From positions 121,070 to 185,069 of the forward strand of contig NZ_JAEFCF010000006.1 of NCBI RefSeq assembly GCF_016405985.1: a DNA stretch of 64,000 bases, in the 5' to 3' direction. Under the pieces are notes generated by a model that was not told where the DNA came from, made no database searches, and worked only from the letters and a program-made list of their open reading frames with translations. Positions within the stretch are counted from its first letter, which is position 1, and the number at the start of each line of letters is the position of its first letter. Position numbers and translations under genes: made by a program. Source of the DNA: Paracoccus sp. IB05. GTDB taxonomy: Bacteria; Pseudomonadota; Alphaproteobacteria; Rhodobacterales; Rhodobacteraceae. This document shows, one piece after another, positions 36,827 to 45,039 of the stretch.

Positions 36827-36979
36827 CGCCCAGAAGAGGCACAGAGTTGAATTGCCCCTCTCAGGGCAGCTCCGGCGCGGGGTCGTCAGGGCTGCACCAA
36901 AGGCACGGGGCCCCGGCATTGACCGCCCCATTCAGCCCCGGGCGGATGACGTGAATCGCTAACGGAGGATCAGCCGACC

Positions 36980-39193
36980 ATGGCCGACAAGGGAATGCCC
37001 GCAATCGTTTACACCAAAGTGGATGAGGCACCGGAACTCGCCTCATATTCGCTGCTGCCGATCGTCCGGCGTTTTGCGAAAGCGGCCGGGATCTCGGTTG
37101 CAACCCGTGACATTTCGCTGGCGGGCCGCATCATCTCGGCCTTCCCGGAACGTCTGACCGCGGCGCAGAAACAGGCGGATGATCTTGCGGGTCTGGGCGA
37201 ATGGGTGAAGACGCCCGAGGCCAATGTGATCAAGCTCCCGAACGTATCTGCCTCGGTGCCGCAGCTGGTGGCGGCGATCAGGGAACTCCAGGGCCAGGGC
37301 TACGCCCTGCCGGATTACCCGGCGGAACCGGCCACGGCTGAGGAAAAAGAGATCCGCGCACGTTACGATGCGATCAAGGGCTCGGCCGTGAACCCGGTAT
37401 TGCGCGAAGGCAATTCCGACCGCCGTGCCGCGAAAGCGGTCAAGAATTATGCGAAAGCGCATCCGCATTCGATGGGGAAATGGGCCAGCGACAGCAAAAC
37501 CCGTGTAGCGGCGATGACGGGCGGCGATTTCTTCTCCAACGAAACCTCGGTGACCCTGAGCGCCGCACAGGCCGGCCCCGTGAAGATCGAACTGTCGGGC
37601 GCCTCCGGCAAGGTCACTGTGCTGAAAGAGGGCGTCAATCTGCCCGAAGGCACCGTGGTTGACGCGACCTTCATGTCGGTGAAAGCGCTGGATGCGTTTC
37701 TGGCGGATGAGATCGAAAAGACCAAAGCCGAAGGCATCCTGTTCTCGGTCCATCTGAAAGCCACGATGATGAAGGTCTCGGACCCGATCATCTTCGGCCA
37801 TGTGGTGAAGGCCTGGCTGAAGCCGGTTTACGAGAAACACCCGGACCTGGCCGATCTCGATGCGAATGGCGGGCTTGGCAGCCTGCTGGCCCAGATCAGG
37901 GCGCTGCCGGATGGCGAGACGATCCTTGCCGATGTCGATGCCACGATGGCCGCGCGCCCGCCATTGTACATGGTGAATTCAGACAAGGGCATCACCAACC
38001 TGCATGTGCCCTCGGATGTGATCATCGACGCCTCGATGCCGGCGCTTTTGCGTGCGGGCGGCAAGGGCTGGGGTCCGGATGGCAAAGAGGCAGACACGGT
38101 CTGCGTGATCCCGGACACCTCTTATGCCCCCGTCTATGATGAAAGCGTGAAATATTTCATCGAGACCGGCGCGCTGGATCCGGCGACTGCTGGCACGGTG
38201 CAGAATATCGGGCTGATGGCACAAAAGGCCGAGGAATATGGCTCGCACCCGACGACGTTCGAGGTGCCCGAGGACGGCACCATCCGCGTCATCGCGGCGA
38301 ATGGAGATGTGCTGCATGAGCATAGGGTGGAAAAAGGCGACATCTGGCGCCTGTGTTCGACCCGCAAGGCCGCGATCCTCGACTGGGTGCAGCTGGCCAT
38401 CGACCGCCAGCGGCTCGAAGGCTGCCAGGCGATCTTCTGGCTCGATGAGGCCCGCGCCCATGACCGGGAACTTCTGAATTACGTTCGCCCGATCCTGAAG
38501 GATAAAGGCGTCGAGGCGAAGTTCCAGGTGCTCGCGCCGCGCGAGGCCACCCGGCTTTCGTTTGAAACCATCCGTGCCGGCAAGGACTCGATCGCGATCA
38601 CCGGCAACGTCCTGCGCGACTACCTGACCGACCTGTTCCCGATCCTCGAACTGGGCACCTCGGCCAAGATGCTTTCCATCGTGAAACTGATGCAGGGCGG
38701 CGGCATGTTCGAGACCGGCGCCGGCGGTTCGGCCCCGAAACATGTCCAGCAGCTGATGGAGGAAAACCACCTCCGCTGGGACAGCCTCGGTGAATTCTGC
38801 GCGCTTGGCGAAAGCCTGAGCTTCCTCGCGGAGGCGACCGGCAATGAGAAGGCGCGCGTCCTTGGCGCAGCCGTGGATCAGGCAACCCAGGGCATCCTGG
38901 ATCATGACCGCAGCCCGGGCCGCAAGGCCGGTCAGCCCGACAATCGCGACAGCCATTTCTGGTTCGCGCTTTATTGGGCCGATGCGCTGGCGAAACAGAA
39001 TTCCGACGCCGAACTGGCTGCGGAATTCGCCCCCATCGCGAAAGCCCTGTCCGAAGGCGAGGCCACCATCACCGCCGAGCTGCGCGCGGATCGTGGCAAG
39101 CCGGTCGATCTTGGCGGCTATTACCATGGCGATGCGGCAAAAACCGCTGCCGTGATGCGCCCCTCGAAAACGCTGAACGCCATCATCGGCTGA
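36980..39193 (+). CDS. icd: NADP-dependent isocitrate dehydrogenase, monomeric type
   Basis: This 737-residue enzyme oxidatively decarboxylates isocitrate to 2-oxoglutarate with NADP+. It is the large monomeric IDH, not the roughly 400-residue dimeric type. The N-terminus [20 protein letters not shown], the substrate region [18 protein letters not shown] (ending before YAKAHPH) and [14 protein letters not shown] are diagnostic. CGGAGG lies upstream of the ATG, and a strong terminator follows. Confidence 0.96.
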   Translation: MADKGMPAIVYTKVDEAPELASYSLLPIVRRFAKAAGISVATRDISLAGRIISAFPERLTAAQKQADDLAGLGEWVKTPEANVIKLPNVSASVPQLVAAIRELQGQGYALPDYPAEPATAEEKEIRARYDAIKGSAVNPVLREGNSDRRAAKAVKNYAKAHPHSMGKWASDSKTRVAAMTGGDFFSNETSVTLSAAQAGPVKIELSGASGKVTVLKEGVNLPEGTVVDATFMSVKALDAFLADEIEKTKAEGILFSVHLKATMMKVSDPIIFGHVVKAWLKPVYEKHPDLADLDANGGLGSLLAQIRALPDGETILADVDATMAARPPLYMVNSDKGITNLHVPSDVIIDASMPALLRAGGKGWGPDGKEADTVCVIPDTSYAPVYDESVKYFIETGALDPATAGTVQNIGLMAQKAEEYGSHPTTFEVPEDGTIRVIAANGDVLHEHRVEKGDIWRLCSTRKAAILDWVQLAIDRQRLEGCQAIFWLDEARAHDRELLNYVRPILKDKGVEAKFQVLAPREATRLSFETIRAGKDSIAITGNVLRDYLTDLFPILELGTSAKMLSIVKLMQGGGMFETGAGGSAPKHVQQLMEENHLRWDSLGEFCALGESLSFLAEATGNEKARVLGAAVDQATQGILDHDRSPGRKAGQPDNRDSHFWFALYWADALAKQNSDAELAAEFAPIAKALSEGEATITAELRADRGKPVDLGGYYHGDAAKTAAVMRPSKTLNAIIG

Positions 39194-39217
39194 CACCGCC
39201 GACAGTACCAGAAAACA

Positions 39218-39255
39218 CCGCTGGCGCCCCACCCGGGCGCCAGCGGTTTTCTTTT
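39218..39255 (+). terminator. Strong terminator after icd
   Basis: CCGCTGGCGCCC (39218-39229) pairs perfectly with GGGCGCCAGCGG (39235-39246), followed by TTTTCTTTT. Confidence 0.9.
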
Positions 39256-39274
39256 GCGCGCAGCCGACCGCCCT

Positions 39275-39311
39275 GGGCGGAGAGGGGGGCGGGGCGGAGA
39301 GGGGGGCGGGC
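39275..39311 (+). repeat. 17-bp tandem duplication, G-rich
   Basis: The unit GGGCGGAGAGGGGGGCG occurs at 39275-39291 and again at 39292-39308. The tract has more than four runs of three or more G within short spacers, which fits the usual G-quadruplex pattern on the plus strand. It lies 108 bp before the RTX gene start. Confidence 0.6.
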
Positions 39312-39418
39312 TGAAATTCAGATGGACAGATTTTGCGCCCGGGAGGATCATCCGGGCGATTCCTCTGCATTTTCGGCGCATTTCCTCATTCACCTGCCTC
39401 AGCAAGGAGCACGTGGCC

Positions 39419-40699
39419 ATGCCTTTCATCCTCGGAACCACCAGCATCGGATCGGGTGTCCGCTACACGCTCTCGACCGGAGATTCGTTGCTGATCCAGA
39501 ACACAGCGACCGTGTTTTCAGACAATGATGTCGCGATCAGGGTCAGTGGCGACAATGCACGTATCTTCGTGCAAGGCTCGGTCGCCGGGACGACTGCGAT
39601 CGGAACCGGCTACTCCTCGTATCAGAGCGGCACCTATGTTCACGTTCTGCCCGGTGCCAGCGTGATCGGTACCGCCGTGGGGCTTTCGGCCTATGGTAGC
39701 CAGGGATATTTTCTGAACGAAGGCACCGTCACCGGCGGTGAGACCGGCGTGGCGCTCAGCGTGTTGAGTGATGCCCCCGGCGGGACGCTCACCTTTGTCA
39801 ATCATGGCTCTGTTTCGGGCTATTATTACGGGCTTGGCTGGCAGGCATCCGGTTCGGGCACCAGCCTGACCATTTTTAATACCGGCACGATCTTTGGCGG
39901 GAGTATCGGGGTCAGAGCGCCGTTTCTCACGGCAACCACCCTGCGCAACAGCGGGGAAATCACCGGCGGCATCGACCTGAGCTCGGTCAATGATGTCTTT
40001 GACAATCGCAATGGCGTGCTAAATGGCACTGCCTTTGGCAATAGCGGCAATGATGTCTTTATCGGCAACCCCAGCCAGTCCGAGATTTTCAACGGTGGCA
40101 CCGGGGTGGATCTGCTGGATTTCCGGTACAGCAATGGCTCGGTGATCGTGGCGCTGGATCTGAGCCGGCCCAATGCCGGTCAGGCGCTTGGCGATCTTTA
40201 TTACCAGTTCGAGAATATCTTTGGCTCGCAGCAAAATGACATTCTGACCGGTGATAACGGCAATAACGTGCTGACCGGCGAAGATGGCACTGACTGGCTG
40301 CACGGGCGCGGCGGCAATGACCTGCTACGCGGCGGCCTGGGGGCCGATACCATGGCGGGCGGCCTGGGGAATGACATATTCCAGTACCTGAACCCCGGAG
40401 AGGGCGGCGACACGATCATGGATTTCGCCAATGTCGCAGCCAATAATGATGCGTTCCAGTTCAGCGCGGCGGGCTTCGGCGGCGGTTTGACGGCCGGAGC
40501 GCTTGCCGCTGCGGCCTTCCAGGCCGGCACCACCAATGTCGCGGCCACTGCCGATGTGCGCTTTATGCACCGCATCACCGACAACAGCATCTGGTATGAC
40601 GCCGACGGGAATGGCGCAGGTGCCGCCGTGCTGATCGCCACGCTTCAGGGCGGTGTCACCGGTGCGGCGCTGACCCATGCCGACTTCCTGATCTTCTGA
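39419..40699 (+). CDS. RTX-type calcium-binding protein with beta-helix-like repeats
   Basis: This 426-residue acidic, Gly/Asn-rich protein has no Sec signal, as usual for type I secretion substrates. The N-terminal half repeats the pattern N-x-G-x-[VI]-x-G (LNEGTVTGG, VNHGSVSGY, FNTGTIFGG, RNSGEITGG), suggesting a beta-helix. About residues 265-330 contain RTX nonapeptides (GSQQNDILTGDNGNNVLTGE, then GRGGNDLLRGG and GGLGNDIF). The C-terminus ends DFLIF, a typical hydrophobic T1SS tail. AAGGAG precedes the ATG. No transporter genes lie nearby. Confidence 0.8.
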   Translation: MPFILGTTSIGSGVRYTLSTGDSLLIQNTATVFSDNDVAIRVSGDNARIFVQGSVAGTTAIGTGYSSYQSGTYVHVLPGASVIGTAVGLSAYGSQGYFLNEGTVTGGETGVALSVLSDAPGGTLTFVNHGSVSGYYYGLGWQASGSGTSLTIFNTGTIFGGSIGVRAPFLTATTLRNSGEITGGIDLSSVNDVFDNRNGVLNGTAFGNSGNDVFIGNPSQSEIFNGGTGVDLLDFRYSNGSVIVALDLSRPNAGQALGDLYYQFENIFGSQQNDILTGDNGNNVLTGEDGTDWLHGRGGNDLLRGGLGADTMAGGLGNDIFQYLNPGEGGDTIMDFANVAANNDAFQFSAAGFGGGLTAGALAAAAFQAGTTNVAATADVRFMHRITDNSIWYDADGNGAGAAVLIATLQGGVTGAALTHADFLIF

Positions 40700-40764
40700 T
40701 CTTGCTTGATCCCGGCGGCGGTGGCGCGCAGATATTCGCCTGACGGAAATCAGGGGAAAGCCGG

Positions 40765-42174
40765 ATGGACAGGGTGCTGACAGAATTGCAGGCCGCGATC
40801 GGCGCGGCCTATGTGCTGACCGGCGATGACATGCGCAAATATGCCGATGACTGGATGGGCCATTACCACGGCACGCCGGTCGCGGTGCTGCGACCTGGCT
40901 CGACCGCCGAAGTGGCGGCCTGCCTGCGCGCGGCGGCAGAGGCCGGGGTCAGCGTGGTCCCGGTCGGCGGCAATACCGGCCTTGTCGGCGGCACGATGGC
41001 TGAAGGCGGCGTGATGATCAGCCTCGACCGGATGAACCGCATCCGCGAGCTGCGCGCGGGCGCGCGCCTCGTGATCGCGGAAGCGGGCGTTGTCCTGCAA
41101 AAGATCCATGAGGCCGCCGAGGCCGAAGGGCTTTACTTCCCGCTGTGGTTTGGCGCGCGCGGCTCGGCGATGCTTGGCGGCGCGCTCTCGACCAATGCAG
41201 GCGGCTCTAACGTGCTGCGCTATGGCTCGACGCGCGGGCTGTGTCTCGGGCTTGAGGTGGTGCTGGCGGATGGCCGGGTGCTGAATCTGATGAGCGAGCT
41301 GCATAAAGACAATTCCGGCTACGATCTGAAACAGCTGTTCATCGGCGCCGAGGGGACATTGGGGATCATCACGGCGGCGGTGATGAAGCTGGTCCCGGCG
41401 CCCCGCGCCCATGCCACGGCGGTGGTGGCGGCAGACAGCCTGCCAAAGGCGCTTGGGCTGCTCAACCGGATGCAGGAGGCGACCGGCGGCCGCGTTGAGG
41501 CCTTTGAGCTGATGCCCGAGGATTACTCGCGCCAACTGACGAAAGTGCGCCCCGATCTTGGCCAGCCCTTCGCGACCATCCCGCCGGTGACATTGCTGAT
41601 CGAGGCCGCGACGACATCCGCCGAAGAGGCCGATCCTGGCCCGGATGGCCAGGTGCCCCTGGTCGCAAAGCTGGAATCTGTCCTGGGTGCAATGCTCGAA
41701 GAGGGGCTGATCGAAGACGCCATCATTGCTCAATCCGAGGCACAGCGCATGGCAATCTGGGCCCGGCGCGAGGCGGCTGCCGAAATCTGTCACGGCATCC
41801 ACCCGTTTGTGGATACCGATATCTGCCTGCCGGTGGACCGGGTGGACACGTTCCTGACCGGCATCTCTGCCCGGCTTGAAGCGATCTCGCCCGGTGCGGG
41901 AACGATCACGGTCGGGCACCTGGGCGACGGCAATCTGCATTTCTCGGTCTATCCGGCGACAGAGGGCCATGAGGATCAGGTGATGAACTGCATCGAGGAT
42001 ATGGTCGCAGAACTTGGCGGTTCTTTCTCGGCGGAACATGGAATCGGTCTGTCGAAACTGGCCTCGATGCGGCGCAGAAAGGATCCGGTGGCGCTGGATG
42101 TCATGCGGGCGGTGAAATCGGCACTCGACCCTTCAGGGCTGATGAACCCCGGCAAGGTCATTCCCTCAAGGTAA
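40765..42174 (+). CDS. FAD-binding oxidoreductase (D-2-hydroxyacid dehydrogenase type)
   Basis: This 469-residue protein belongs to the FAD-linked oxidase (VAO/PCMH, GlcD-like) family. The FAD domain contains VVPVGGNTGLVGGTM and GGALSTNAGGSNVLRYG, and the C-terminal domain contains the metal-site HLGDGNLHFSV and EHGIGLSK. The layout resembles D-2-hydroxyglutarate and D-lactate dehydrogenases. It lies 103 bp upstream of phnC, but inverted repeats intervene, so it is probably not part of the phn unit. Confidence 0.88.
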   Translation: MDRVLTELQAAIGAAYVLTGDDMRKYADDWMGHYHGTPVAVLRPGSTAEVAACLRAAAEAGVSVVPVGGNTGLVGGTMAEGGVMISLDRMNRIRELRAGARLVIAEAGVVLQKIHEAAEAEGLYFPLWFGARGSAMLGGALSTNAGGSNVLRYGSTRGLCLGLEVVLADGRVLNLMSELHKDNSGYDLKQLFIGAEGTLGIITAAVMKLVPAPRAHATAVVAADSLPKALGLLNRMQEATGGRVEAFELMPEDYSRQLTKVRPDLGQPFATIPPVTLLIEAATTSAEEADPGPDGQVPLVAKLESVLGAMLEEGLIEDAIIAQSEAQRMAIWARREAAAEICHGIHPFVDTDICLPVDRVDTFLTGISARLEAISPGAGTITVGHLGDGNLHFSVYPATEGHEDQVMNCIEDMVAELGGSFSAEHGIGLSKLASMRRRKDPVALDVMRAVKSALDPSGLMNPGKVIPSR

Positions 42175-42193
42175 AGCGGGCCCAGGCCCGCCG

Positions 42194-42230
42194 CCGTTAC
42201 GCAAGTTTCACATCGGAGAGACCCCGATGT
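42194..42230 (+). promoter_or_regulatory. Putative Pho-box-like repeat and dyad upstream of phnC
   Basis: CCGTTAC (42194-42200) and GTTTCAC (42205-42211) are spaced 11 bp apart, as in PHO boxes, though the match is imperfect. An inverted repeat ACATCGG (42210-42216) and CCGATGT (42224-42230) overlaps it. Phosphate-starvation control of phnCDE is expected from other bacteria. Confidence 0.35.
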
Positions 42231-42245
42231 CACAAAAGCCCAATA

Positions 42246-42274
42246 GGTCCGCCTGAGGAAATCAGAGGCGGACC
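42246..42274 (+). promoter_or_regulatory. Hairpin over the phnC ribosome binding site
   Basis: GGTCCGCCT (42246-42254) pairs perfectly with AGGCGGACC (42266-42274), and the 3' arm ends 3 nt before the phnC ATG. The only Shine-Dalgarno-like sequences (GAGGA in the loop, AGAGG in the 3' arm) are inside it. No T-tract follows. Confidence 0.5.
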
Positions 42275-42277
42275 CTC

Positions 42278-43096
42278 ATGCTGGAAGTAAAATCCGTTAC
42301 CCGGATGTTTGGCCAGAAAGCGGCCGTGGACAATGTCAGTTTCCGCATCGACGGCCCGGGTTTTGTGGGCATCATCGGGCGGTCAGGGGCGGGTAAATCC
42401 ACCTTCCTCAGGATGATGAACCGCCTGCTGGACGCGTCTTCTGGCGAGATCCTCGTCGATGGCCGCGATGTGCTGGCGCTGAAGGGCCGCGACGCCCGCG
42501 CCTGGCAAAGCCAATGCGCGATGATCTTCCAGCAGTTCAATCTGGTGCCGCGCATGGATGTGGCCTCGAATGTGCTGCATGGCATTCTGAACCGCCGCTC
42601 ATCGCTGCAGACTTTGTTCAACATCTGGTCGCGCACCGACATCCTCAAAGCGCTGGAAATCCTCGACCGGCTCGGGATCCAGGAACAGGCCCCGAAACGC
42701 GCCGAAGCGCTGTCCGGCGGCCAGCAGCAGCGCGTCGCCATTGCCCGCGCGCTGATGCAGGACCCGAAGATCATCCTCGCCGACGAGCCCATCGCGTCTT
42801 TGGACCCGATGAACGCCCAGGTCGTGATGGACACGCTGAAAGCGATCAATGTCGAAGACGGCCGCATGGTGATCGCCAATCTCCACACGCTCGACACCGC
42901 GCGCCGTTACTGTGACCGCGTGATCGGGATGCGCGATGGCCGCGTGGTGTTCGACGGCACGCCCGACCAACTTTCGACCGGCGTGGCGCGTGACATTTAC
43001 GGCGCCGATGAGTCGTTCAACGAGGCCGCGACCTCGACCGCGATCCCGACCGACACCGGCGCAGACCGCTCTTACGCCGATACGCTGATGTCGTAA
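42278..43096 (+). CDS. phnC: Phosphonate ABC transporter ATP-binding protein PhnC
   Basis: This 272-residue ATPase drives phosphonate import with PhnD and PhnE. Walker [10 protein letters not shown] is at residues 34-42, the Q-loop in MIFQQFNLV, the signature [16 protein letters not shown] near 144-159 and Walker B IILADEP at 165-171. It is slightly longer than usual, with a C-terminal Thr/Ser-rich tail. It starts the phnC-D-E-E2 unit. Confidence 0.95.
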   Translation: MLEVKSVTRMFGQKAAVDNVSFRIDGPGFVGIIGRSGAGKSTFLRMMNRLLDASSGEILVDGRDVLALKGRDARAWQSQCAMIFQQFNLVPRMDVASNVLHGILNRRSSLQTLFNIWSRTDILKALEILDRLGIQEQAPKRAEALSGGQQQRVAIARALMQDPKIILADEPIASLDPMNAQVVMDTLKAINVEDGRMVIANLHTLDTARRYCDRVIGMRDGRVVFDGTPDQLSTGVARDIYGADESFNEAATSTAIPTDTGADRSYADTLMS

Positions 43097-43102
43097 CCCA
43101 TT

Positions 43103-43136
43103 CCCCGGACGCGCCCGCGTGCCGGGGTTTTCCTTT
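43103..43136 (+). terminator. Terminator-like hairpin between phnC and phnD
   Basis: CCCCGG (43103-43108) and CCGGGG (43122-43127) enclose a further CGCG pairing, followed by TTTTCCTTT. It could attenuate phnC read-through. Confidence 0.55.
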
Positions 43137-43156
43137 CCCCCTCCATGGAGAAGACC

Positions 43157-44053
43157 ATGAAAAAGATCGCACTGGCTCTGGCCGTGACCACCGCCCTGAC
43201 CGGCATGGCGCAGGCACAGGAAATCAAACAGTTCAACCTCGGCATCCTCGGCGGCGAGAACGCCCAGGACCGCATGACCTCGAACGAGTGCTACCGCGCC
43301 GCCATCGAAGAGGCGCTTGGCGTTCCGGTCAAGGTCTTCACCCCCGCCGATTATGACGGCGTGATCCAGGGCCTGCTGGGCGGCACCATCGACCTCGCCT
43401 GGATGGGCGCGAGCGGTTATGCCAAAGCCTATATCACCGACCCGGAATCGGTTGAGGCCGTCCTGACCAAGCAAAACATGGACGGATCGACCGGCTATTA
43501 TTCCATCGCCTTTGCCCGCACCGATTCCGGCATCAAGACGCTCGAAGACGCCAAGGGCAAGAAATTCGCCTTTGCCGAGCCGAACTCTACCTCGGGCTAC
43601 CTGGTCCCCGGCGCTGAAATGGTCGCGAAATTCGGCCCGCTGGAGCAGTATTTCTCGGAAGTCCGTTTCTCGGGCGGTCATGAGCAATCCATCGTCGGCG
43701 TCGCCAATGGCGATTTCGATGCGGCTGTCGCTTGGGCGGACGGCCTTGGCGAATGGGAAGACGGCTACAATTCGGGCGCCTTCCGCAAATCGGCTGATGC
43801 CGGCCTCGTCAATATGAACGACATCCAGGAAATCTGGCGCTCGGCCCTGATCCCGGAAGGCCCGATGGTCCTCCGCAAGGCGCTGCCGCAGGATGTGAAG
43901 GACAAGGTCATCAAGCTGACCGCCGACCTGCATGAGACCAATAAGGAATGCGCTTATGGCGTCGCCGCCGGCGAGGCCAAAGACTTCGTGCCGGTCACCC
44001 ATGAGGCCTATATCGGCATCGTCGAGGCCCGCAAACTGCAAGACAGCCAGTAA
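43157..44053 (+). CDS. phnD: Phosphonate-binding periplasmic protein PhnD
   Basis: This 298-residue exported binding protein captures phosphonates or phosphite-like anions for PhnCE. It has a signal peptide (KIALALAVTTALTGMAQA), the PhnD motifs NECYRAAIEEALGVPVKVF, DLAWMGASGYAKAY and PNSTSGYLVPGAEM, and ends with typical helices. ATG 43157 is preferred because GGAG lies 8 nt before it; ATG 43145 is the alternative. Terminator-like hairpins lie on both sides. Confidence 0.94.
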   Translation: MKKIALALAVTTALTGMAQAQEIKQFNLGILGGENAQDRMTSNECYRAAIEEALGVPVKVFTPADYDGVIQGLLGGTIDLAWMGASGYAKAYITDPESVEAVLTKQNMDGSTGYYSIAFARTDSGIKTLEDAKGKKFAFAEPNSTSGYLVPGAEMVAKFGPLEQYFSEVRFSGGHEQSIVGVANGDFDAAVAWADGLGEWEDGYNSGAFRKSADAGLVNMNDIQEIWRSALIPEGPMVLRKALPQDVKDKVIKLTADLHETNKECAYGVAAGEAKDFVPVTHEAYIGIVEARKLQDSQ

Positions 44054-44069
44054 TCTAACCAGACCCAAA

Positions 44070-44108
44070 GCCGGGCCTTCGCGCAATCCGAAGGCCCGGC
44101 CTCTTTTT
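44070..44108 (+). terminator. Strong terminator between phnD and phnE
   Basis: GCCGGGCCTTCG (44070-44081) pairs perfectly with CGAAGGCCCGGC (44089-44100), followed by CTCTTTTT. It probably makes phnD transcripts more abundant than those of the permease genes. Confidence 0.85.
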
Positions 44109-44121
44109 ATGTGGGGGCATC

Positions 44122-45036
44122 ATGGTCGATATCGCTTACGGACCAGGACCAGACCGAAAACCAGGCGCCACGCCACCTGCCACGCCACCTGGCACCAGCG
44201 AGGCCTATCTCGACATGGTGCGCCGCCGCCGCCTCTATAGCGGCATCATCCTGGCGCTGTTTGTCGCGCTGATGATCGCGGGTTTCCAGCTTGCCGAAAG
44301 CCGCAATGCGGGCGGTTTCATCAACGGGCTGCCACAGCTCTTCGCTTTCCCCTCCGAAGTGATTTCCGAGGCCTGGGACAGACGCGCAAACATCCCCGGC
44401 CTCTTCCTGCAATTCCTGCCGTCTTTGATGGAGACGGTGAATATCGCCGCTGTCTCGACGCTGATCGGCGGCTTTACGGCTGCTATGCTGGCCCTTCTGG
44501 CAACCCGCGGCCTTGCCCGCTGGCCGCGCCTGACGCCGGTCTTCCGCCGCATGATGGACCTCACGCGCTCCATCCCCGAGATCGTGATCGCCCTGATGCT
44601 GATCTTCATCCTCGGCGGCGGCCCGGTGCCGGCGATGATCGCGATCAGCCTGCATACGGCGGGCGCGCTTGGAAAACTCTTCTCCGAAGTCGCTGAAAAC
44701 GCCGACGTAAAACCGGTCGAAGGCCTGACATCTGTCGGCGCCGGCTGGCTGCAGCGGATGTGGCTGGGCGTTATCCCCCAGGTTGCGCCGAACTGGCTGT
44801 CCTACCTGATGCTCAGGTTCGAGATCAATGTCCGCGCCTCGGCGATCCTCGGCTTCGTCGGTTCGGGCGGCATCGGCTATGACCTGAAACTCGCCATGCA
44901 ATGGGGCGCAGGCAAATACGACCAGGTGGTCGCGATTTTCCTTCTGTTGTTCCTCACCATCGTGCTGATCGACCAGGTCACCGATTTTTACCGCACCCGC
45001 CTCGTCCGGGGCGCGGTCCAGAAGACAAGGGCCTGA
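44122..45036 (+). CDS. phnE: Phosphonate ABC transporter permease PhnE
   Basis: This 304-residue permease has an N-terminal Pro-rich cytoplasmic segment, one early transmembrane helix (SGIILALFVALMIAGFQLA) and a five-helix permease core. The ATPase-contacting EAA loop is EVAENADVKPVEGLTSVGA with GVIPQVAPNW after it. It lies just after a strong terminator and 3 bp before the second permease gene. Confidence 0.93.
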   Translation: MVDIAYGPGPDRKPGATPPATPPGTSEAYLDMVRRRRLYSGIILALFVALMIAGFQLAESRNAGGFINGLPQLFAFPSEVISEAWDRRANIPGLFLQFLPSLMETVNIAAVSTLIGGFTAAMLALLATRGLARWPRLTPVFRRMMDLTRSIPEIVIALMLIFILGGGPVPAMIAISLHTAGALGKLFSEVAENADVKPVEGLTSVGAGWLQRMWLGVIPQVAPNWLSYLMLRFEINVRASAILGFVGSGGIGYDLKLAMQWGAGKYDQVVAIFLLLFLTIVLIDQVTDFYRTRLVRGAVQKTRA

Positions 45037-45039
45037 GCC

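Larger units (their letters stand above)
36610..36979. other. Intergenic region between FAH gene and icd
   Basis: These 370 bp separate divergent genes and carry no credible coding frame. They contain a TGTGATCACA site inside a larger palindrome (36680-36706), an A-rich stretch near 36765-36785, a second inverted repeat (36804-36826) and the icd ribosome binding site CGGAGGATC just before 36980. Confidence 0.6.

Noticed and set aside
42176..42191. GCGGGCC/GGCCCGC hairpin after the FAD oxidase gene as a terminator
   Set aside because: The loop is only 2 nt and no T-tract follows; it may be chance in GC-rich DNA.
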